64,000 bases of DNA. Source: Halorhodospira halochloris. GTDB taxonomy: Bacteria > Pseudomonadota > Gammaproteobacteria > Nitrococcales > Halorhodospiraceae. Below, one piece after another: positions 17,398-26,039 of this stretch. Position 1 is the first letter of the stretch, and the number at the start of each line of letters is the position of its first letter. The stretch is taken from the NCBI RefSeq assembly GCF_002356555.2, contig NZ_AP017372.2, forward strand, positions 248,001 to 312,000, in the 5' to 3' direction. A model generated the notes under the pieces. It did no database searches. It was not told the origin of the DNA and saw nothing but the letters and a program-made list of their open reading frames with translations. The position numbers and the translations under genes were made by a program.

Positions 17398-18702
17398 TCA
17401 CCATGCAGGTTCGCGCACACGCGTGTTATCCCGCTCGGTTGGAGTTAAGGGTATAACAGCTTGCCCCAGGGTCGAAGCTGTACTCAGTTTGGTCCCCTCG
17501 CGTCCTCCCGCAGTGAAGATAACCATCTCGCCATTAGGGGCGAAACTTGGGGACTCATCGGCCGGTCCGTCGCTGACAACCTGCAGCGTCTCGCTTTCCA
17601 AGTCCTTTATGGCAATGTAGAAGTCACCGTCACGCTGGTGAACCATTGCCAACTTTTCCCCATCAGGGGAGATGCTGGGTCGGGCATTATAGTTGCCTTC
17701 GAAGGTAACCCTTTCAATGTTGCCGCCATCGCTATCCATTCGGTAGATTTGCGGCCTGCCGCCGCGGTCTGATGTGAAATAAAGGCTTTCGCCATCGGGT
17801 GACCAGGCGGCTTCAGTATCTATAGCCCAATGATCGGTAAGGGCGGTTACCTCGCCGCTGCCAAGCTCGATCAGGTAGATGTTCGCAGCTCCGTCGCGCG
17901 AGAGGGTTACTGCAATGCGCTCACCATCCGGCGACCACGACGGTGCGCTGTTAATACCGCGGAAGCTGGCAAGGCGCTCCCTCTCTCCGGTTGCTATGTC
18001 CTGGACAAAGATTTCGGAGCGCCTCCCCTCGAAGGAGACGTAGGCTATCCGGTCCCTATTCGGCGACCAGGCAGGAGACAATAAAGGCTCATCTGAGCTG
18101 AGAATTGTCTGCCCGCCGTGGCCGTCTGAGTCGGCCACCACTAGACGGTATTTGCGTTCTTCGCGGTTCTCAGCGTCATCGACTGCAACGTAGGCGATGC
18201 GGGTATTATATGCCCCTTCAATGCCCGTGATGTTCTCATAAATTAGATCTGAAATGGTATGAGCGACTAGGCGCAGGTTGGCTTGTGATGCTTGAAAGCG
18301 GCGCCCTTCACTGCGCTGACCGCGAAATACATCAAGCAGCTCAAAACGCACTTCGACGCGCTCATCTCCGGCGCTGCGGATATTGCCGAGTACCAGGTAG
18401 TCCATGCCCAAGGCTCTCCAAGTGGCAAATTGTACCTGCTCAAGGCGACTTGGCTCGGCGACCATGTCTTGTTCGGGCAGCAAGTCAAAGCGGCCGCTGC
18501 GGGCTAGGTTGGTCGAAATAATCTGGGCAATTTGCACCTCATCACCAATATCTTGGCCATCGTATGCAAATGGCACTACTGCAATAGGGGTAGCCCCTTC
18601 GATACCGCCGACTATGTCGATGACTATGTCTTGTTCTTCTGCCAGGACCGCGGCAGGAACTAAAAAGATCAATAAAATCCAAGCTCGGGCGAAATTTGCC
18701 AT
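17398..18702 (-). CDS. tolB: Tol-Pal translocation protein TolB
   Basis: This periplasmic beta-propeller protein shuttles between Pal and TolA. The 434-residue precursor has a signal peptide (MANFARAWILLIFLVPAAVLA), an N-terminal domain with IAVVPFAYDGQD, and a C-terminal six-bladed propeller. The blades show repeated SPAWSPNRDRIAYVS, APSWSPDGERIAVT, EAAWSPDGESLYFTSDRGG and related blocks. It starts 2 bp after the tolA stop. Length and domain layout are standard. Confidence 0.97.
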   Translation of the reverse strand: MANFARAWILLIFLVPAAVLAEEQDIVIDIVGGIEGATPIAVVPFAYDGQDIGDEVQIAQIISTNLARSGRFDLLPEQDMVAEPSRLEQVQFATWRALGMDYLVLGNIRSAGDERVEVRFELLDVFRGQRSEGRRFQASQANLRLVAHTISDLIYENITGIEGAYNTRIAYVAVDDAENREERKYRLVVADSDGHGGQTILSSDEPLLSPAWSPNRDRIAYVSFEGRRSEIFVQDIATGERERLASFRGINSAPSWSPDGERIAVTLSRDGAANIYLIELGSGEVTALTDHWAIDTEAAWSPDGESLYFTSDRGGRPQIYRMDSDGGNIERVTFEGNYNARPSISPDGEKLAMVHQRDGDFYIAIKDLESETLQVVSDGPADESPSFAPNGEMVIFTAGGREGTKLSTASTLGQAVIPLTPTERDNTRVREPAW

Positions 18703-18704
18703 TT

Positions 18705-19772
18705 TTAGCTCCGATCCGGCGCGAAACGGAAGGTGATAGTGCTCATTCTTTGCTGCAAGGCGGCCTCATCCGAGTCTGGGAAAGGCACCGGCGAGGCCCT
18801 GTGAACGGCCTGTTCTACAGAACGGTCAAAACCGCTGTCGCCGCTGCCGTCGACCACCTCAACTCTGCGTACTGTACCATCGCGGGTAAAAGAAACGCGT
18901 ATGACAGCCTCGAGCCCTTCTGGGGTGCCTCGAGGCCGACTCCACGAACTCTCCACGCTGTCGGCAATGGCCCTCATATAGCGGTTCTGTAACCCTTCGA
19001 GCCGTTGCTGCTCTTCGGCCTGCTGGCGCTCTTGTTGTAAGCGTTGACGCTCGTCATCGAGCTGCTGCTGACGCTGTGCTTCGCGCTCTTGATCCATTGC
19101 CTGGCGCATCTCTTCGCGCAATCGCTCGCGTTCAGCAGCAGGATCAGGTTGTTCCTGCTCCGGTTCCGGCTCTGGCTCAGGCTCCGGTTCCGGCTCCGGT
19201 TCTGGCTCAGGCTCCGGCTCCGGTTCTGGCTCAGGCTCAGGCTCGGGCTCAGGCTCTGGCTCTGGCTCAGGCTCAGGCTCGGGCTCAGGCTCAGGCTCTG
19301 GCTCAGGCTCTGGCTCAGGCTCTGGCTCTGGTTCTGGCTCCGGCTCAGGCTCTGGCTCAGGCTCTGGTTCTGGCTCCGGTTCTGGCTCCGGCTCCGGTTC
19401 CGGCTCAGGCTCCGGTTCCGGTTCCGGTTCCGGCTCTGGCTCAGGTTCCGGCTCTGGCTCAGGCTCAGGCTCGGGTTCTGGCTCAGGCTCCGGTTCCGGC
19501 TCCGGTTCAGGTTCTGGCTCCGGTTCAGGTTCTGGCTCCGGCTCTGGCTCCGGTTCCTCCTCTACCGCGAAGGCCTGAGTGTCAACAACGCTTGCCTCAA
19601 TAACCGGGCTATCCTGCTCCGGGCGTTGGAAATCTGGTGTGCGCAGGCTTATATTGGCGGCAAAAAGGAGCATAATCGCCAAATGGCCGAGCACCGAATA
19701 GAGCACAAAGCGCTGCGGACTGGCAAACAACCAGCCTAAATATGGGCGGATTCTTTCTTTGATCCCATACAT
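18705..19772 (-). CDS. tolA: TolA with an extreme Glu-Pro repeat linker
   Basis: TolA spans the periplasm and couples the TolQR proton motor to TolB-Pal at the outer membrane. Residues 24-43 form the single membrane helix ([20 protein letters not shown]). Residues 73-204 are about 66 uninterrupted Glu-Pro dipeptides encoded by a hexanucleotide repeat (19161-19556). Then follow a charged Gln/Glu/Arg coiled-coil segment (about 210-265) and the C-terminal TolA/TonB-like domain ([20 protein letters not shown]). In E. coli the middle domain is a long Ala/Lys-rich helix; here much of it is replaced by an EP rod, as in some TonB proteins. The C-terminal domain and position in tolQRAB support TolA. 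Confidence 0.93.
   Translation of the reverse strand: MYGIKERIRPYLGWLFASPQRFVLYSVLGHLAIMLLFAANISLRTPDFQRPEQDSPVIEASVVDTQAFAVEEEPEPEPEPEPEPEPEPEPEPEPEPEPEPEPEPEPEPEPEPEPEPEPEPEPEPEPEPEPEPEPEPEPEPEPEPEPEPEPEPEPEPEPEPEPEPEPEPEPEPEPEPEPEPEPEPEPEPEPEPEPEPEPEPEPEPEQEQPDPAAERERLREEMRQAMDQEREAQRQQQLDDERQRLQQERQQAEEQQRLEGLQNRYMRAIADSVESSWSRPRGTPEGLEAVIRVSFTRDGTVRRVEVVDGSGDSGFDRSVEQAVHRASPVPFPDSDEAALQQRMSTITFRFAPDRS
19161..19556 (-). repeat. Hexanucleotide (GAR CCN) microsatellite in tolA
   Basis: There are about 66 tandem copies of a degenerate 6-bp unit encoding Glu-Pro (GAACCG, GAGCCT, GAGCCA and variants). Both third positions vary, so the array is translationally pure but not identical at DNA level. 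This suggests selection on the protein, with old slippage events. No frameshift is seen. Confidence 0.95.
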
Positions 19773-19776
19773 ATGC

Positions 19777-20244
19777 TCAGTCTGAGCCGGCTCCGGGGTC
19801 TGCCCCGGAGTTCGGTTCGCTCATCAAACCTACGCTCTGAACATTTGCATCGCGCAGATCAGCCATCAGGGCCACAACCTCACCGTAAGAGACGTGCTGA
19901 TCGCCGCGCAATAGCACCCGTCGGCCAGGTGACTCAACCATAAGAGCGGTGATAACCTCGATAAGTTCATGGCGCTCAAGAGGTTCATCAGGGTCATCGG
20001 CCTTGTTCAGATAAGTCTGCCCTTCGGCGTCGAGGCTGACGACCAATGGCTCCTCTTGCTCTTCCTCGATAGGCTCGCTGCTTACTTGGGGGAGGTCTAA
20101 ATCGACTCCGTGATATATCAGCGGAGCTGTAATCATAAAGATGACCAAAAGCACCAGCATAACGTCGATATAAGGGACGACGTTTATCTCCGACATTGGT
20201 CGGCGGCGATTGCGGCGCGCTCCCGTTGGTGTAACCCGTGCCAA
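19777..20244 (-). CDS. tolR: TolR, ExbD-family motor protein
   Basis: TolR forms the proton channel of the Tol motor with TolQ. The 155-residue protein has a short cytoplasmic N-terminus and one membrane helix containing the conserved Asp ([19 protein letters not shown], about 21-39). A periplasmic domain ends in acidic residues. The start is a TTG at 20244 preceded by AGGGGG. It lies 8 bp after tolQ and 4 bp before tolA. Confidence 0.95.
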   Translation of the reverse strand: MARVTPTGARRNRRRPMSEINVVPYIDVMLVLLVIFMITAPLIYHGVDLDLPQVSSEPIEEEQEEPLVVSLDAEGQTYLNKADDPDEPLERHELIEVITALMVESPGRRVLLRGDQHVSYGEVVALMADLRDANVQSVGLMSEPNSGADPGAGSD

Positions 20245-20252
20245 GTTGCCCC

Positions 20253-20951
20253 CTACCTTGCCGCTGTTGCCGCGGCGTGAGTATGGCGCTCGAGAATGCT
20301 AGTAAACTCCTCGACGAAGGTTTCGTACCTGTTCGCCAGTCGTTCTGCTCGGTTGGAGTAGTGGTTATACGCCACCACCGCCGGGATGGCAGCAAAAAGC
20401 CCAAGCGCAGTTGCTATTAGGGCCTCAGCAATACCCGGGGCAACAGTAGCCAATGTCGCTTGTTGTTGTCCGGCGAGGGCACGGAATGAGTTCATGATTC
20501 CCCAAACAGTGCCGAACAGTCCAACATACGGGCTCACCGAGCCGACGGTGGCGAGAAATGGCAAATGTTGCTCGGCACCATCTATCTCGCGACTCACCGA
20601 GACGCGCATGGCCCGGTGCGCGGCCTCGACTACCGAGGCCGGAGGCGCCCCGCTTTGCTTGCGCATGCGGGAGAACTCCTGGAAGCCAGCGCGGAAGATT
20701 CGTTCCAAGCCGGCACTGCTCTCGCCTTGGCCTTCTTCGTTGATGCGCTTGTAAATCTCGGCTAGGTTGCCACCTGCCCAAAATTCCTCCTCGAAGTTTA
20801 TTGCCCCCTGCTCGGCCTTTTTCAGCGAGTGGCGTTTGAAAAATATCAGCGCCCACGAAGATACAGATGCTAGCAGCAGGAGCAGCATTACAGCCTGGAC
20901 AAGCAGACTGGCGTCGAGAATCAATTGGGTGACGGAAACGTCAGCGGTCAT
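20253..20951 (-). CDS. tolQ: TolQ, MotA/TolQ/ExbB proton channel protein
   Basis: TolQ is the inner-membrane channel subunit of the Tol-Pal motor. The 232-residue protein has three membrane helices: about 15-37 (ASLLVQAVMLLLLLASVSSW), about 135-160 (TVGSVSPYVGLFGTVWGIMN) and about 170-195 (APGIAEALIATALGLFAAIPAVVAY, given here in part). It heads the operon. The ybgC thioesterase gene that usually precedes tolQ is absent; the space upstream holds only a relic of the palindromic element before ruvB. Confidence 0.96.
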   Translation of the reverse strand: MTADVSVTQLILDASLLVQAVMLLLLLASVSSWALIFFKRHSLKKAEQGAINFEEEFWAGGNLAEIYKRINEEGQGESSAGLERIFRAGFQEFSRMRKQSGAPPASVVEAAHRAMRVSVSREIDGAEQHLPFLATVGSVSPYVGLFGTVWGIMNSFRALAGQQQATLATVAPGIAEALIATALGLFAAIPAVVAYNHYSNRAERLANRYETFVEEFTSILERHTHAAATAAR

Positions 20952-20983
20952 GAGGTTTAGTAGTTGCTGTGATCTTGGAGTTT

Positions 20984-21012
20984 AATTTAACGTCAGGATG
21001 TTACAATGACAA
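20984..21012 (-). promoter_or_regulatory. Possible sigma-70 promoter for tolQRAB-pal-cpoB
   Basis: On the minus strand TTGTCA (21012-21007) and TAAATT (20989-20984) are separated by 17 nt, upstream of the tolQ ATG at 20951. The -10 match is partial, so this is a candidate only. Confidence 0.4.
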
Positions 21013-21059
21013 GTTACAGATAAACATCATCTGCTAACCTTGCGGAAATTATAGCCACG

Positions 21060-21112
21060 TAACCCCTAAGGGGACGCCGTAAATCCTTCCCTGAAGAACC
21101 TTTAAAGCTTCC
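21060..21112 (+). repeat. Decayed relic of the palindromic element
   Basis: The segment GGGGACGCCGTAAATCC, then TTCCCTGAAGAACC, matches the core and loop of the element (GGAGGACGCCGTGAATCCATCCCTGGAGG) with several substitutions. The right half is not recognizable. It lies between ruvB and tolQ, where ybgC would be expected. Confidence 0.5.
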
Positions 21113-21165
21113 CCCGAGCCCATCGCCATGGAACCAAAAGGCTGTCGGGTGGCTGAACTGCTTTG

Positions 21166-22266
21166 CTACGGGGGTGGCTCATGGGTATTGAGATGGTCAG
21201 CGAATAGGTCTGGCTGTCTATCCTCAAGCGGACCCGCCGGTTTTAATCCCATCAGGGTGTAGGTATGGGCAGTTGCGACCCGCCCCCTGGGGGTTCGCAT
21301 CAGGTAGCCTTCTTGAATGAGGTACGGTTCGACAACGTCTTCAAGCGTGCCGCGTTCCTCGCCGATAGCAGTAGCCAGGTTATCAAGACCTACCGGCCCG
21401 CCGCCAAACTTGTGCACAACCGCCTCAAGGAGACGGCGATCCTGCTCGTCTAACCCGTTACGGTCGACGTCCAATAGCTCCATAGCCGAGGCAGCCACCT
21501 CAGCGCTAATTCGGCCGTCGGCGCGAACCTCGGCGAAGTCGCGCACCCTGCGCAAGAGCCGATTGGCTACTCGGGGGGTGCCGCGGGCACGTCGGGCTAT
21601 CTCGTTAGCGCCCTCGCTATCTGCACCAACGCCCAGCTTCGCTGCCGAGCGCAGGACAATCTTAGCGAGTTCATGGACCGGGTAGTACGCCAGTCTCTGC
21701 ACTATACCAAAGCGATCGCGCAGCGGCGAGGTTAGCAGTCCCGCGCGGGTGGTTGCGCCGACCAGAGTGAATGGTGGCAAGTCGAGCTTGATTGAGCGGG
21801 CAGCAGGCCCCTCACCGATCACTATATCTATGCGGAAATCCTCCATGGCGGGGTAAAGGACCTCCTCAACCACCGCGGAGAGCCGATGTATCTCGTCGAT
21901 AAAGAGCACATCCCCCGGTTCTAAGTTGGTCAGAATGGCAGCCAGATCTCCTGGCCGATCCAGCACCGGACCCGAGGTCTGGCGTAGCTTGCTGGCCATC
22001 TCATTGGCAACTATGTGGGCCAGGGTAGTCTTGCCCAGTCCCGGGGGGCCAAACAGCAGGGTATGGTCGAGCGGTTCGGTACGGCCACGCGCGGCCTGAA
22101 TAAAAATGCCCAGCTGCTCGCGGATCGTCTGCTGGCCTACATACTCGTCAAGCGAGGTGGGCCGCAGGGCGCGTTCTACGGCCTCCTCCTCGCCCCCCGT
22201 GCCAGCACCAACGATGCGCTGGGCCTGTTGTTCAGTACTGGGCGTTGGCCCGTCTGCGCTGTGCAT
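21166..22266 (-). CDS. ruvB: Holliday junction branch-migration ATPase RuvB
   Basis: RuvB forms the hexameric motor that drives branch migration with RuvA. The 366-residue protein shows [11 protein letters not shown], Walker [10 protein letters not shown] (about 72-80), Walker [10 protein letters not shown] and sensor GATTRAG. A C-terminal winged helix (PRGRVAT) follows. Gene order ruvC-ruvA-ruvB is conserved, and ruvB starts 7 bp after the ruvA stop. Length is typical. Confidence 0.98.
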   Translation of the reverse strand: MHSADGPTPSTEQQAQRIVGAGTGGEEEAVERALRPTSLDEYVGQQTIREQLGIFIQAARGRTEPLDHTLLFGPPGLGKTTLAHIVANEMASKLRQTSGPVLDRPGDLAAILTNLEPGDVLFIDEIHRLSAVVEEVLYPAMEDFRIDIVIGEGPAARSIKLDLPPFTLVGATTRAGLLTSPLRDRFGIVQRLAYYPVHELAKIVLRSAAKLGVGADSEGANEIARRARGTPRVANRLLRRVRDFAEVRADGRISAEVAASAMELLDVDRNGLDEQDRRLLEAVVHKFGGGPVGLDNLATAIGEERGTLEDVVEPYLIQEGYLMRTPRGRVATAHTYTLMGLKPAGPLEDRQPDLFADHLNTHEPPP

Positions 22267-22273
22267 GATCTAC

Positions 22274-22906
22274 TCAGCCTCCGGCAGGTACGGCACGTTG
22301 CAATGCGCGGCGGAGAATCGCCTCGCAACTCATGCCTGGCTCTGCCGCGGTGCGCGCCATGCGCGCTGCCTCGCCAGGCTTGTAACCGAGGGCGACTAGC
22401 CCGTCAATTGCCTCACCGACGCTGCCACCGCTAGCACCGCCATCGTCACGCTCGCCACTAGCAGAGGAGGCACCAGTTCCCGGTGGGTTAACTGCAAAGC
22501 CACAACCTTCGAGCCGGTCGCGCAATTCGACTATGAGCCGCTCTGCGGTCTTGCGGCCCACCCCGGGCACGGCGGTTAGCCGTTTAGGGTCATCTTCATT
22601 AACGCACCTTACCAGCTCATTACCGTCGACACCGGATAGCAATGCCAAGGCCATTTTGGGTCCGACTCCAGAGACGCGAATCAAGCGGCGAAAGAGCTCT
22701 CTTTCGTTGCGTGATCGGAACCCAAACAGTGCTTGACCGTCTTCGCGCACGCTCAGATGGGTATAGATGGTGACCTCAGAACCGCTCTCGGGAAGTGACT
22801 CTAGGGTTGATAGGGGTGCGTTAACCTCATAGCCGACCCCGTTTACATCGAGCACTAGAATAGGCGGGTGCTTTTCGATCAGACGACCGTGCAATTGGGT
22901 TATCAC
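22274..22906 (-). CDS. ruvA: Holliday junction DNA-binding protein RuvA
   Basis: This tetrameric protein binds Holliday junctions and loads RuvB. The 210 residues comprise an OB-fold N-terminus (MITQLHGRLIEKHPP), two helix-hairpin-helix motifs (VSGVGPKMALALL and VPGVGRKTAERLI) and a C-terminal RuvB-binding domain after a Gly/Ser-rich linker. The start is a GTG overlapping the ruvC stop (GTGA), indicating coupling. Confidence 0.97.
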   Translation of the reverse strand: MITQLHGRLIEKHPPILVLDVNGVGYEVNAPLSTLESLPESGSEVTIYTHLSVREDGQALFGFRSRNERELFRRLIRVSGVGPKMALALLSGVDGNELVRCVNEDDPKRLTAVPGVGRKTAERLIVELRDRLEGCGFAVNPPGTGASSASGERDDGGASGGSVGEAIDGLVALGYKPGEAARMARTAAEPGMSCEAILRRALQRAVPAGG

Positions 22907-23406
22907 CGTATGTCTCCTGCCGCGGCTCGTGCTATCGGTGAGTCTTTATGATGGGCATGGCAGAGGGCTGCCGCAAGTGCGTCCGCTGCATCTTCGGCGG
23001 GTTGGCAGCGCAGCCCCAGCAGGGCGCGTACCATGTAGCCTATCTGTTGCTTATCGGCGCGACCGCCGCCTACTATGGATTGCTTTATCTGCGCCGGAGT
23101 ATATTCGGCGATGGTTAGCTCAGCAAGAACACAAGCGGTGATTGCTGCGCCCCGGGCGTGGCCAAGTTTTAGGGCTGTATCGGCATTACGGTGGACGAAG
23201 ACGCGCTCAAGGGCTACTTCATCTGGCCGGTGGTCTTCGATTATGCCCTCAATCCCCCGATGTATCTCGCCGAGTCGAGCGGCTAGGCTGGAGTTGCGCT
23301 GCAGGCGCAGGGTGCCCTGAGTTACCAGACTACACTGGGCATAGTTATCAATAACGCCATAGCCGGTGACGCGTGAGCCTGGATCAATGCCGAGGATGCG
23401 GGGCAT
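22903..23406 (-). CDS. ruvC: Crossover junction endodeoxyribonuclease RuvC
   Basis: This nuclease resolves Holliday junctions. The 167-residue protein begins with the RNase H-fold strand RILGIDPGSRVTGYG, carrying the first catalytic Asp. The Glu in DEVALERVF and the C-terminal acidic pair in AEDAADALAAALCH complete the site. It precedes ruvA with a 4-bp overlap. Confidence 0.97.
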   Translation of the reverse strand: MPRILGIDPGSRVTGYGVIDNYAQCSLVTQGTLRLQRNSSLAARLGEIHRGIEGIIEDHRPDEVALERVFVHRNADTALKLGHARGAAITACVLAELTIAEYTPAQIKQSIVGGGRADKQQIGYMVRALLGLRCQPAEDAADALAAALCHAHHKDSPIARAAAGDIR

Positions 23407-23474
23407 CTGGGAACTACCGCCTGAGTCGTACGACTAAAGCCGTGGAGATGCCCGCGATCCCTTCCCTAGGGGTT

Positions 23475-24218
23475 TTAGAGGCTCTCATAGGCTTGCTCAG
23501 GAATATCCGCATTGGTGTAGACGTGTTGCACATCGTCCAGGTCCTCAAGCCGGTCGATCAGCTTGGCGTTCTTGATAGCGTCCTCGCCCTCAACCTGTAC
23601 GGTTATGTCTGGGCGTTGGGTGACATCGGCTTCCGCCGGGTGGAGCTCGGCGGCAAGCAACGCGTCCCGTACTTGGCGGTAACTATCGGGGGATGTTATT
23701 ACCTCGGTCGAGCCGTCGTCGTTTTCAATCATATCTTCAGCACCGGCCTCAAGCGCTACCTCGAGAATGCCCTCGCGGTCACTCTTCGGTGGGAATAGCA
23801 ACACACCTCGCTCTTGAAACAGGTAGGCAACCGAATTATCGGTGCCGAGTTTGCCGCTATGCTTGCTAAACGCGTGGCGCACCTCGGAGACTGTGCGGTT
23901 GCGATTATCGGTCATACAGTCGACCATTATGGCTGTGCCACCTGGGCCATAGCCCTCGTAGCGTAGCTCTTCGTAGTTGCCGACCTCCTCCAGGCCTGCC
24001 CCTTTTTTTACGGCGGCATCGGCGCGGTCTTTGGGCAGGTTGACAGCAAAGGCACGATCAAGGGCTAGGCGCAATCGGGCGTTGGTATCAGGGTCGGGCC
24101 CGCCGAGGCGAGCAGCCACGGTGATCTCACGGATATGCTTGGTGAATATCTTAGCCCGCTTGGCGTCCTGCGCCGCCTTGCGATGCTTTATATTAGCCCA
24201 CTTACTGTGTCCGGCCAT
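23475..24218 (-). CDS. yebC: YebC/PmpR-family protein
   Basis: The 247-residue protein begins MAGHSKWANIKHRK, the family signature, and contains EVRHAFSKHSGKLG and an acidic C-terminal half. The family is described both as DNA-binding regulators and as translation factors that relieve ribosome stalling at proline-rich stretches. The TolA poly-Glu-Pro tract nearby makes the latter role notable, though linking the two is inference. It lies upstream of ruvC in the usual order. The stop codon falls in CCTCTAAAAC, identical to the outer end of the palindromic element, so the 3' end may contain a relic. Confidence 0.93.
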   Translation of the reverse strand: MAGHSKWANIKHRKAAQDAKRAKIFTKHIREITVAARLGGPDPDTNARLRLALDRAFAVNLPKDRADAAVKKGAGLEEVGNYEELRYEGYGPGGTAIMVDCMTDNRNRTVSEVRHAFSKHSGKLGTDNSVAYLFQERGVLLFPPKSDREGILEVALEAGAEDMIENDDGSTEVITSPDSYRQVRDALLAAELHPAEADVTQRPDITVQVEGEDAIKNAKLIDRLEDLDDVQHVYTNADIPEQAYESL

Positions 24219-24267
24219 GGTTCTTAATTTAACCTTTCAGCCCAAATCTATAACTGCTCAGGATATC

Positions 24268-24444
24268 ATGAAAAGCGATTTGGCAACCAAGAGAGAGCTA
24301 CGACAAGCTCTGCTGCCCCCTGGGCTAACCCAGGGGTTGACCCGCGGTTTGACCTATGGGTTGACCCAGGCGTTTAGTCAGCGGCGAGCCTCTCACAACC
24401 ATTCGTGCTCCGCGACCCTCAACTGTGCAGGAACGGTAAAGTGA
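24268..24444 (+). CDS. 58-residue ORF translationally coupled to pabB
   Basis: An ATG at 24268 with AGGA 4 nt upstream opens a 58-codon frame (MKSDLATKRELRQALL at the start) whose TGA overlaps the pabB GTG as GTGA. Its middle is encoded by a 12-bp tandem repeat and reads GLTQGLTRGLTYGLTQ. I recognise no family. It has no Trp run, so it does not look like a classical attenuator peptide, but the coupling suggests it could set pabB translation. It may equally be a chance frame; conservation in relatives would decide. Confidence 0.45.
   Translation: MKSDLATKRELRQALLPPGLTQGLTRGLTYGLTQAFSQRRASHNHSCSATLNCAGTVK
24322..24381 (+). repeat. Five 12-bp tandem repeats upstream of pabB
   Basis: The units are GGGCTAACCCAG, GGGTTGACCCGC, GGTTTGACCTAT, GGGTTGACCCAG and the decayed GCGTTTAGTCAG. 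Most units are near-palindromic (GGGT-TG-ACCC). They are in frame with the 58-residue ORF and encode Gly-Leu-Thr-X repeats. Confidence 0.85.
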
Positions 24445-25862
24445 CCGTGTCAGCGACCTTAGATTATCAGGCTATGCCCTACATCGCTGAGCCGGGGGCC
24501 GCGCTGCATGCTCTAGGCGGGGAGCAGTGGTCGGCATGGCTTGACTCAGGCCACCCTGGGCAGGGTAGCGGACGCTTCGACATCCTAGTCGCGCGCCCCG
24601 CCGCCACTCTGGTTATGAGCGGCGGCGTTACCCGGCTGGCTCGAGGTTCAGCGGTTCGCTACGCCTCCGGCAACCCGCTGGAGCATCTAGATGAGTTGCT
24701 CAGTGAGTTTGGTGAGGTTACCAGCGATCCTGACTTGCCCTTCGTCGGCGGTGCGCTGGGGTATTTCACCTACGATCTAGGTCGCCGGCTGCTGGGGATT
24801 GGTGCCGGTCAGGGAGAACAGGGCCGCCCTGAAATGGCGGTTGGCATATACGAGTGCGCCATAGTCACGGATCACTTAAGGCGATATTCGGTTGCTGTCG
24901 GCAGAAGGCTTGACCACGATTGGCTGGCGCTCGTGCGGGATAGGCTGGGCGAATACTCTAGCTTGAGTAGTCGGGAGGGCACCGAGTGCCAGGGCTATCA
25001 GCCTTTTCGGCTGGAGGGCGAGGTCCTCGTTGAGCCGACCGCGCAAGCTTATGCGGAGCAGTTTAGACGGGTGCAGGAGTATCTTCACGCCGGCGACTGT
25101 TATCAGGTCAATCTAGCCCGCAGGTTTACTGCGCCTTTCAGTGGCGACCCGCAAAGCGCCTATCTGGCTCTGCGCGCTTGTTCCCCAGCCCCTTTTGCGG
25201 CTTGGATGCGCTCGCCGCGTTCAGACCTGTTGAGCTTTTCCCCGGAGCGGTTCTTGAGTGTTGATGCCCAGCGCCGGGTGGTCACTGAGCCGATCAAAGG
25301 GACGCGCCCACGGGGGATAAATCGCGAGCAGGATCAGGACTACATCAGTGAGCTCAGCTGCAGCAGCAAGGATAGGGCTGAGAATGTCATGATCGTCGAT
25401 TTGCTGCGCAATGACCTAGGCAAAGGGTGTAAGTTCGGCACCGTTAAAACAACCGAGCTGTGCCAGGTACATAGCTACGCCAGCGTTCACCATTTAGTTA
25501 GCCGGATAACAGGTCAGTTGGGCGCAGGTTACACGCCGCTCGCTTTGCTGCACGACTGTCTGCCCGGGGGTTCAATAACAGGTGCGCCTAAGCGGCGGGC
25601 CATGGAGATAATCGATGAACTGGAGCCGGGGCCGCGTAGGGTCTACTGCGGCTCAATCGGCTACATCGGCTTTGATGGCCGGATGGATAGCAACATAGCC
25701 ATCCGTACCGCAATATGTGAGCGGGGACAGGTAACCTATTGGGCGGGTGGCGGCGTGGTTGTCGATTCGACGCTCGATGCCGAGCTGCAGGAGACAGTGG
25801 ATAAAGCCTATGCCTTCTTGCGTTTGGCTCAGTCCAGCGAGGATAAAAAACGGAATGCATAG
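24441..25862 (+). CDS. pabB: Aminodeoxychorismate synthase component I
   Basis: PabB converts chorismate plus ammonia to 4-amino-4-deoxychorismate in folate synthesis. The preferred start is GTG at 24441, with AGGA 8 nt upstream and an overlap with the small ORF; an ATG at 24405 is possible. The chorismate-utilizing domain carries GDCYQVNLARRF, SFSPERFL, PIKGTRPRG and GGSITGAPKRRAMEIIDELE. The lysine in PIKGT distinguishes PabB from TrpE and forms the covalent intermediate. No pabA or pabC follows. The TAG stop lies within the CATAG duplicated by the adjacent mobile element. Confidence 0.93.
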   Translation: MTVSATLDYQAMPYIAEPGAALHALGGEQWSAWLDSGHPGQGSGRFDILVARPAATLVMSGGVTRLARGSAVRYASGNPLEHLDELLSEFGEVTSDPDLPFVGGALGYFTYDLGRRLLGIGAGQGEQGRPEMAVGIYECAIVTDHLRRYSVAVGRRLDHDWLALVRDRLGEYSSLSSREGTECQGYQPFRLEGEVLVEPTAQAYAEQFRRVQEYLHAGDCYQVNLARRFTAPFSGDPQSAYLALRACSPAPFAAWMRSPRSDLLSFSPERFLSVDAQRRVVTEPIKGTRPRGINREQDQDYISELSCSSKDRAENVMIVDLLRNDLGKGCKFGTVKTTELCQVHSYASVHHLVSRITGQLGAGYTPLALLHDCLPGGSITGAPKRRAMEIIDELEPGPRRVYCGSIGYIGFDGRMDSNIAIRTAICERGQVTYWAGGGVVVDSTLDAELQETVDKAYAFLRLAQSSEDKKRNA

Positions 25863-26011
25863 GCGGCCTCTAAAACTTCGCCGGCGCCACCATCCGCCCC
25901 GGTGTGGAGGACGCCGTGAATCCATCCCTGGAGGCTTCATGGCGCCATCCCTGGCGCCAAGACCTCCACACCGGGGCGGACGGTGGCGCCGGCGAAGTTT
26001 TAGAGGTTCCC
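25863..26011 (+). mobile_element. Palindromic MITE-like element, copy E
   Basis: This full-length 149-bp forward class 1 copy has duplications CATAG at 25858-25862 and 26012-26016. The outer arms begin GCGGCCTCTAAAACTTCG and end TTTTAGAGGTTCCC. One arm mismatch (CGGACGG against CCATCCG) is a tolerable G-U pair in RNA. It lies between the convergent genes pabB and the HDOD gene, immediately after the pabB stop. Confidence 0.92.
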
Positions 26012-26039
26012 CATAGCGAGCGAAAAAACTCGCCCTATT

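Noticed and set aside
19044-19739. 231-residue plus-strand ORF rich in Leu, Arg and Trp opposite tolA
   Set aside because: It is the complement of the Glu-Pro hexanucleotide repeat. The repeat keeps all frames open, and tolA is clearly the real gene.
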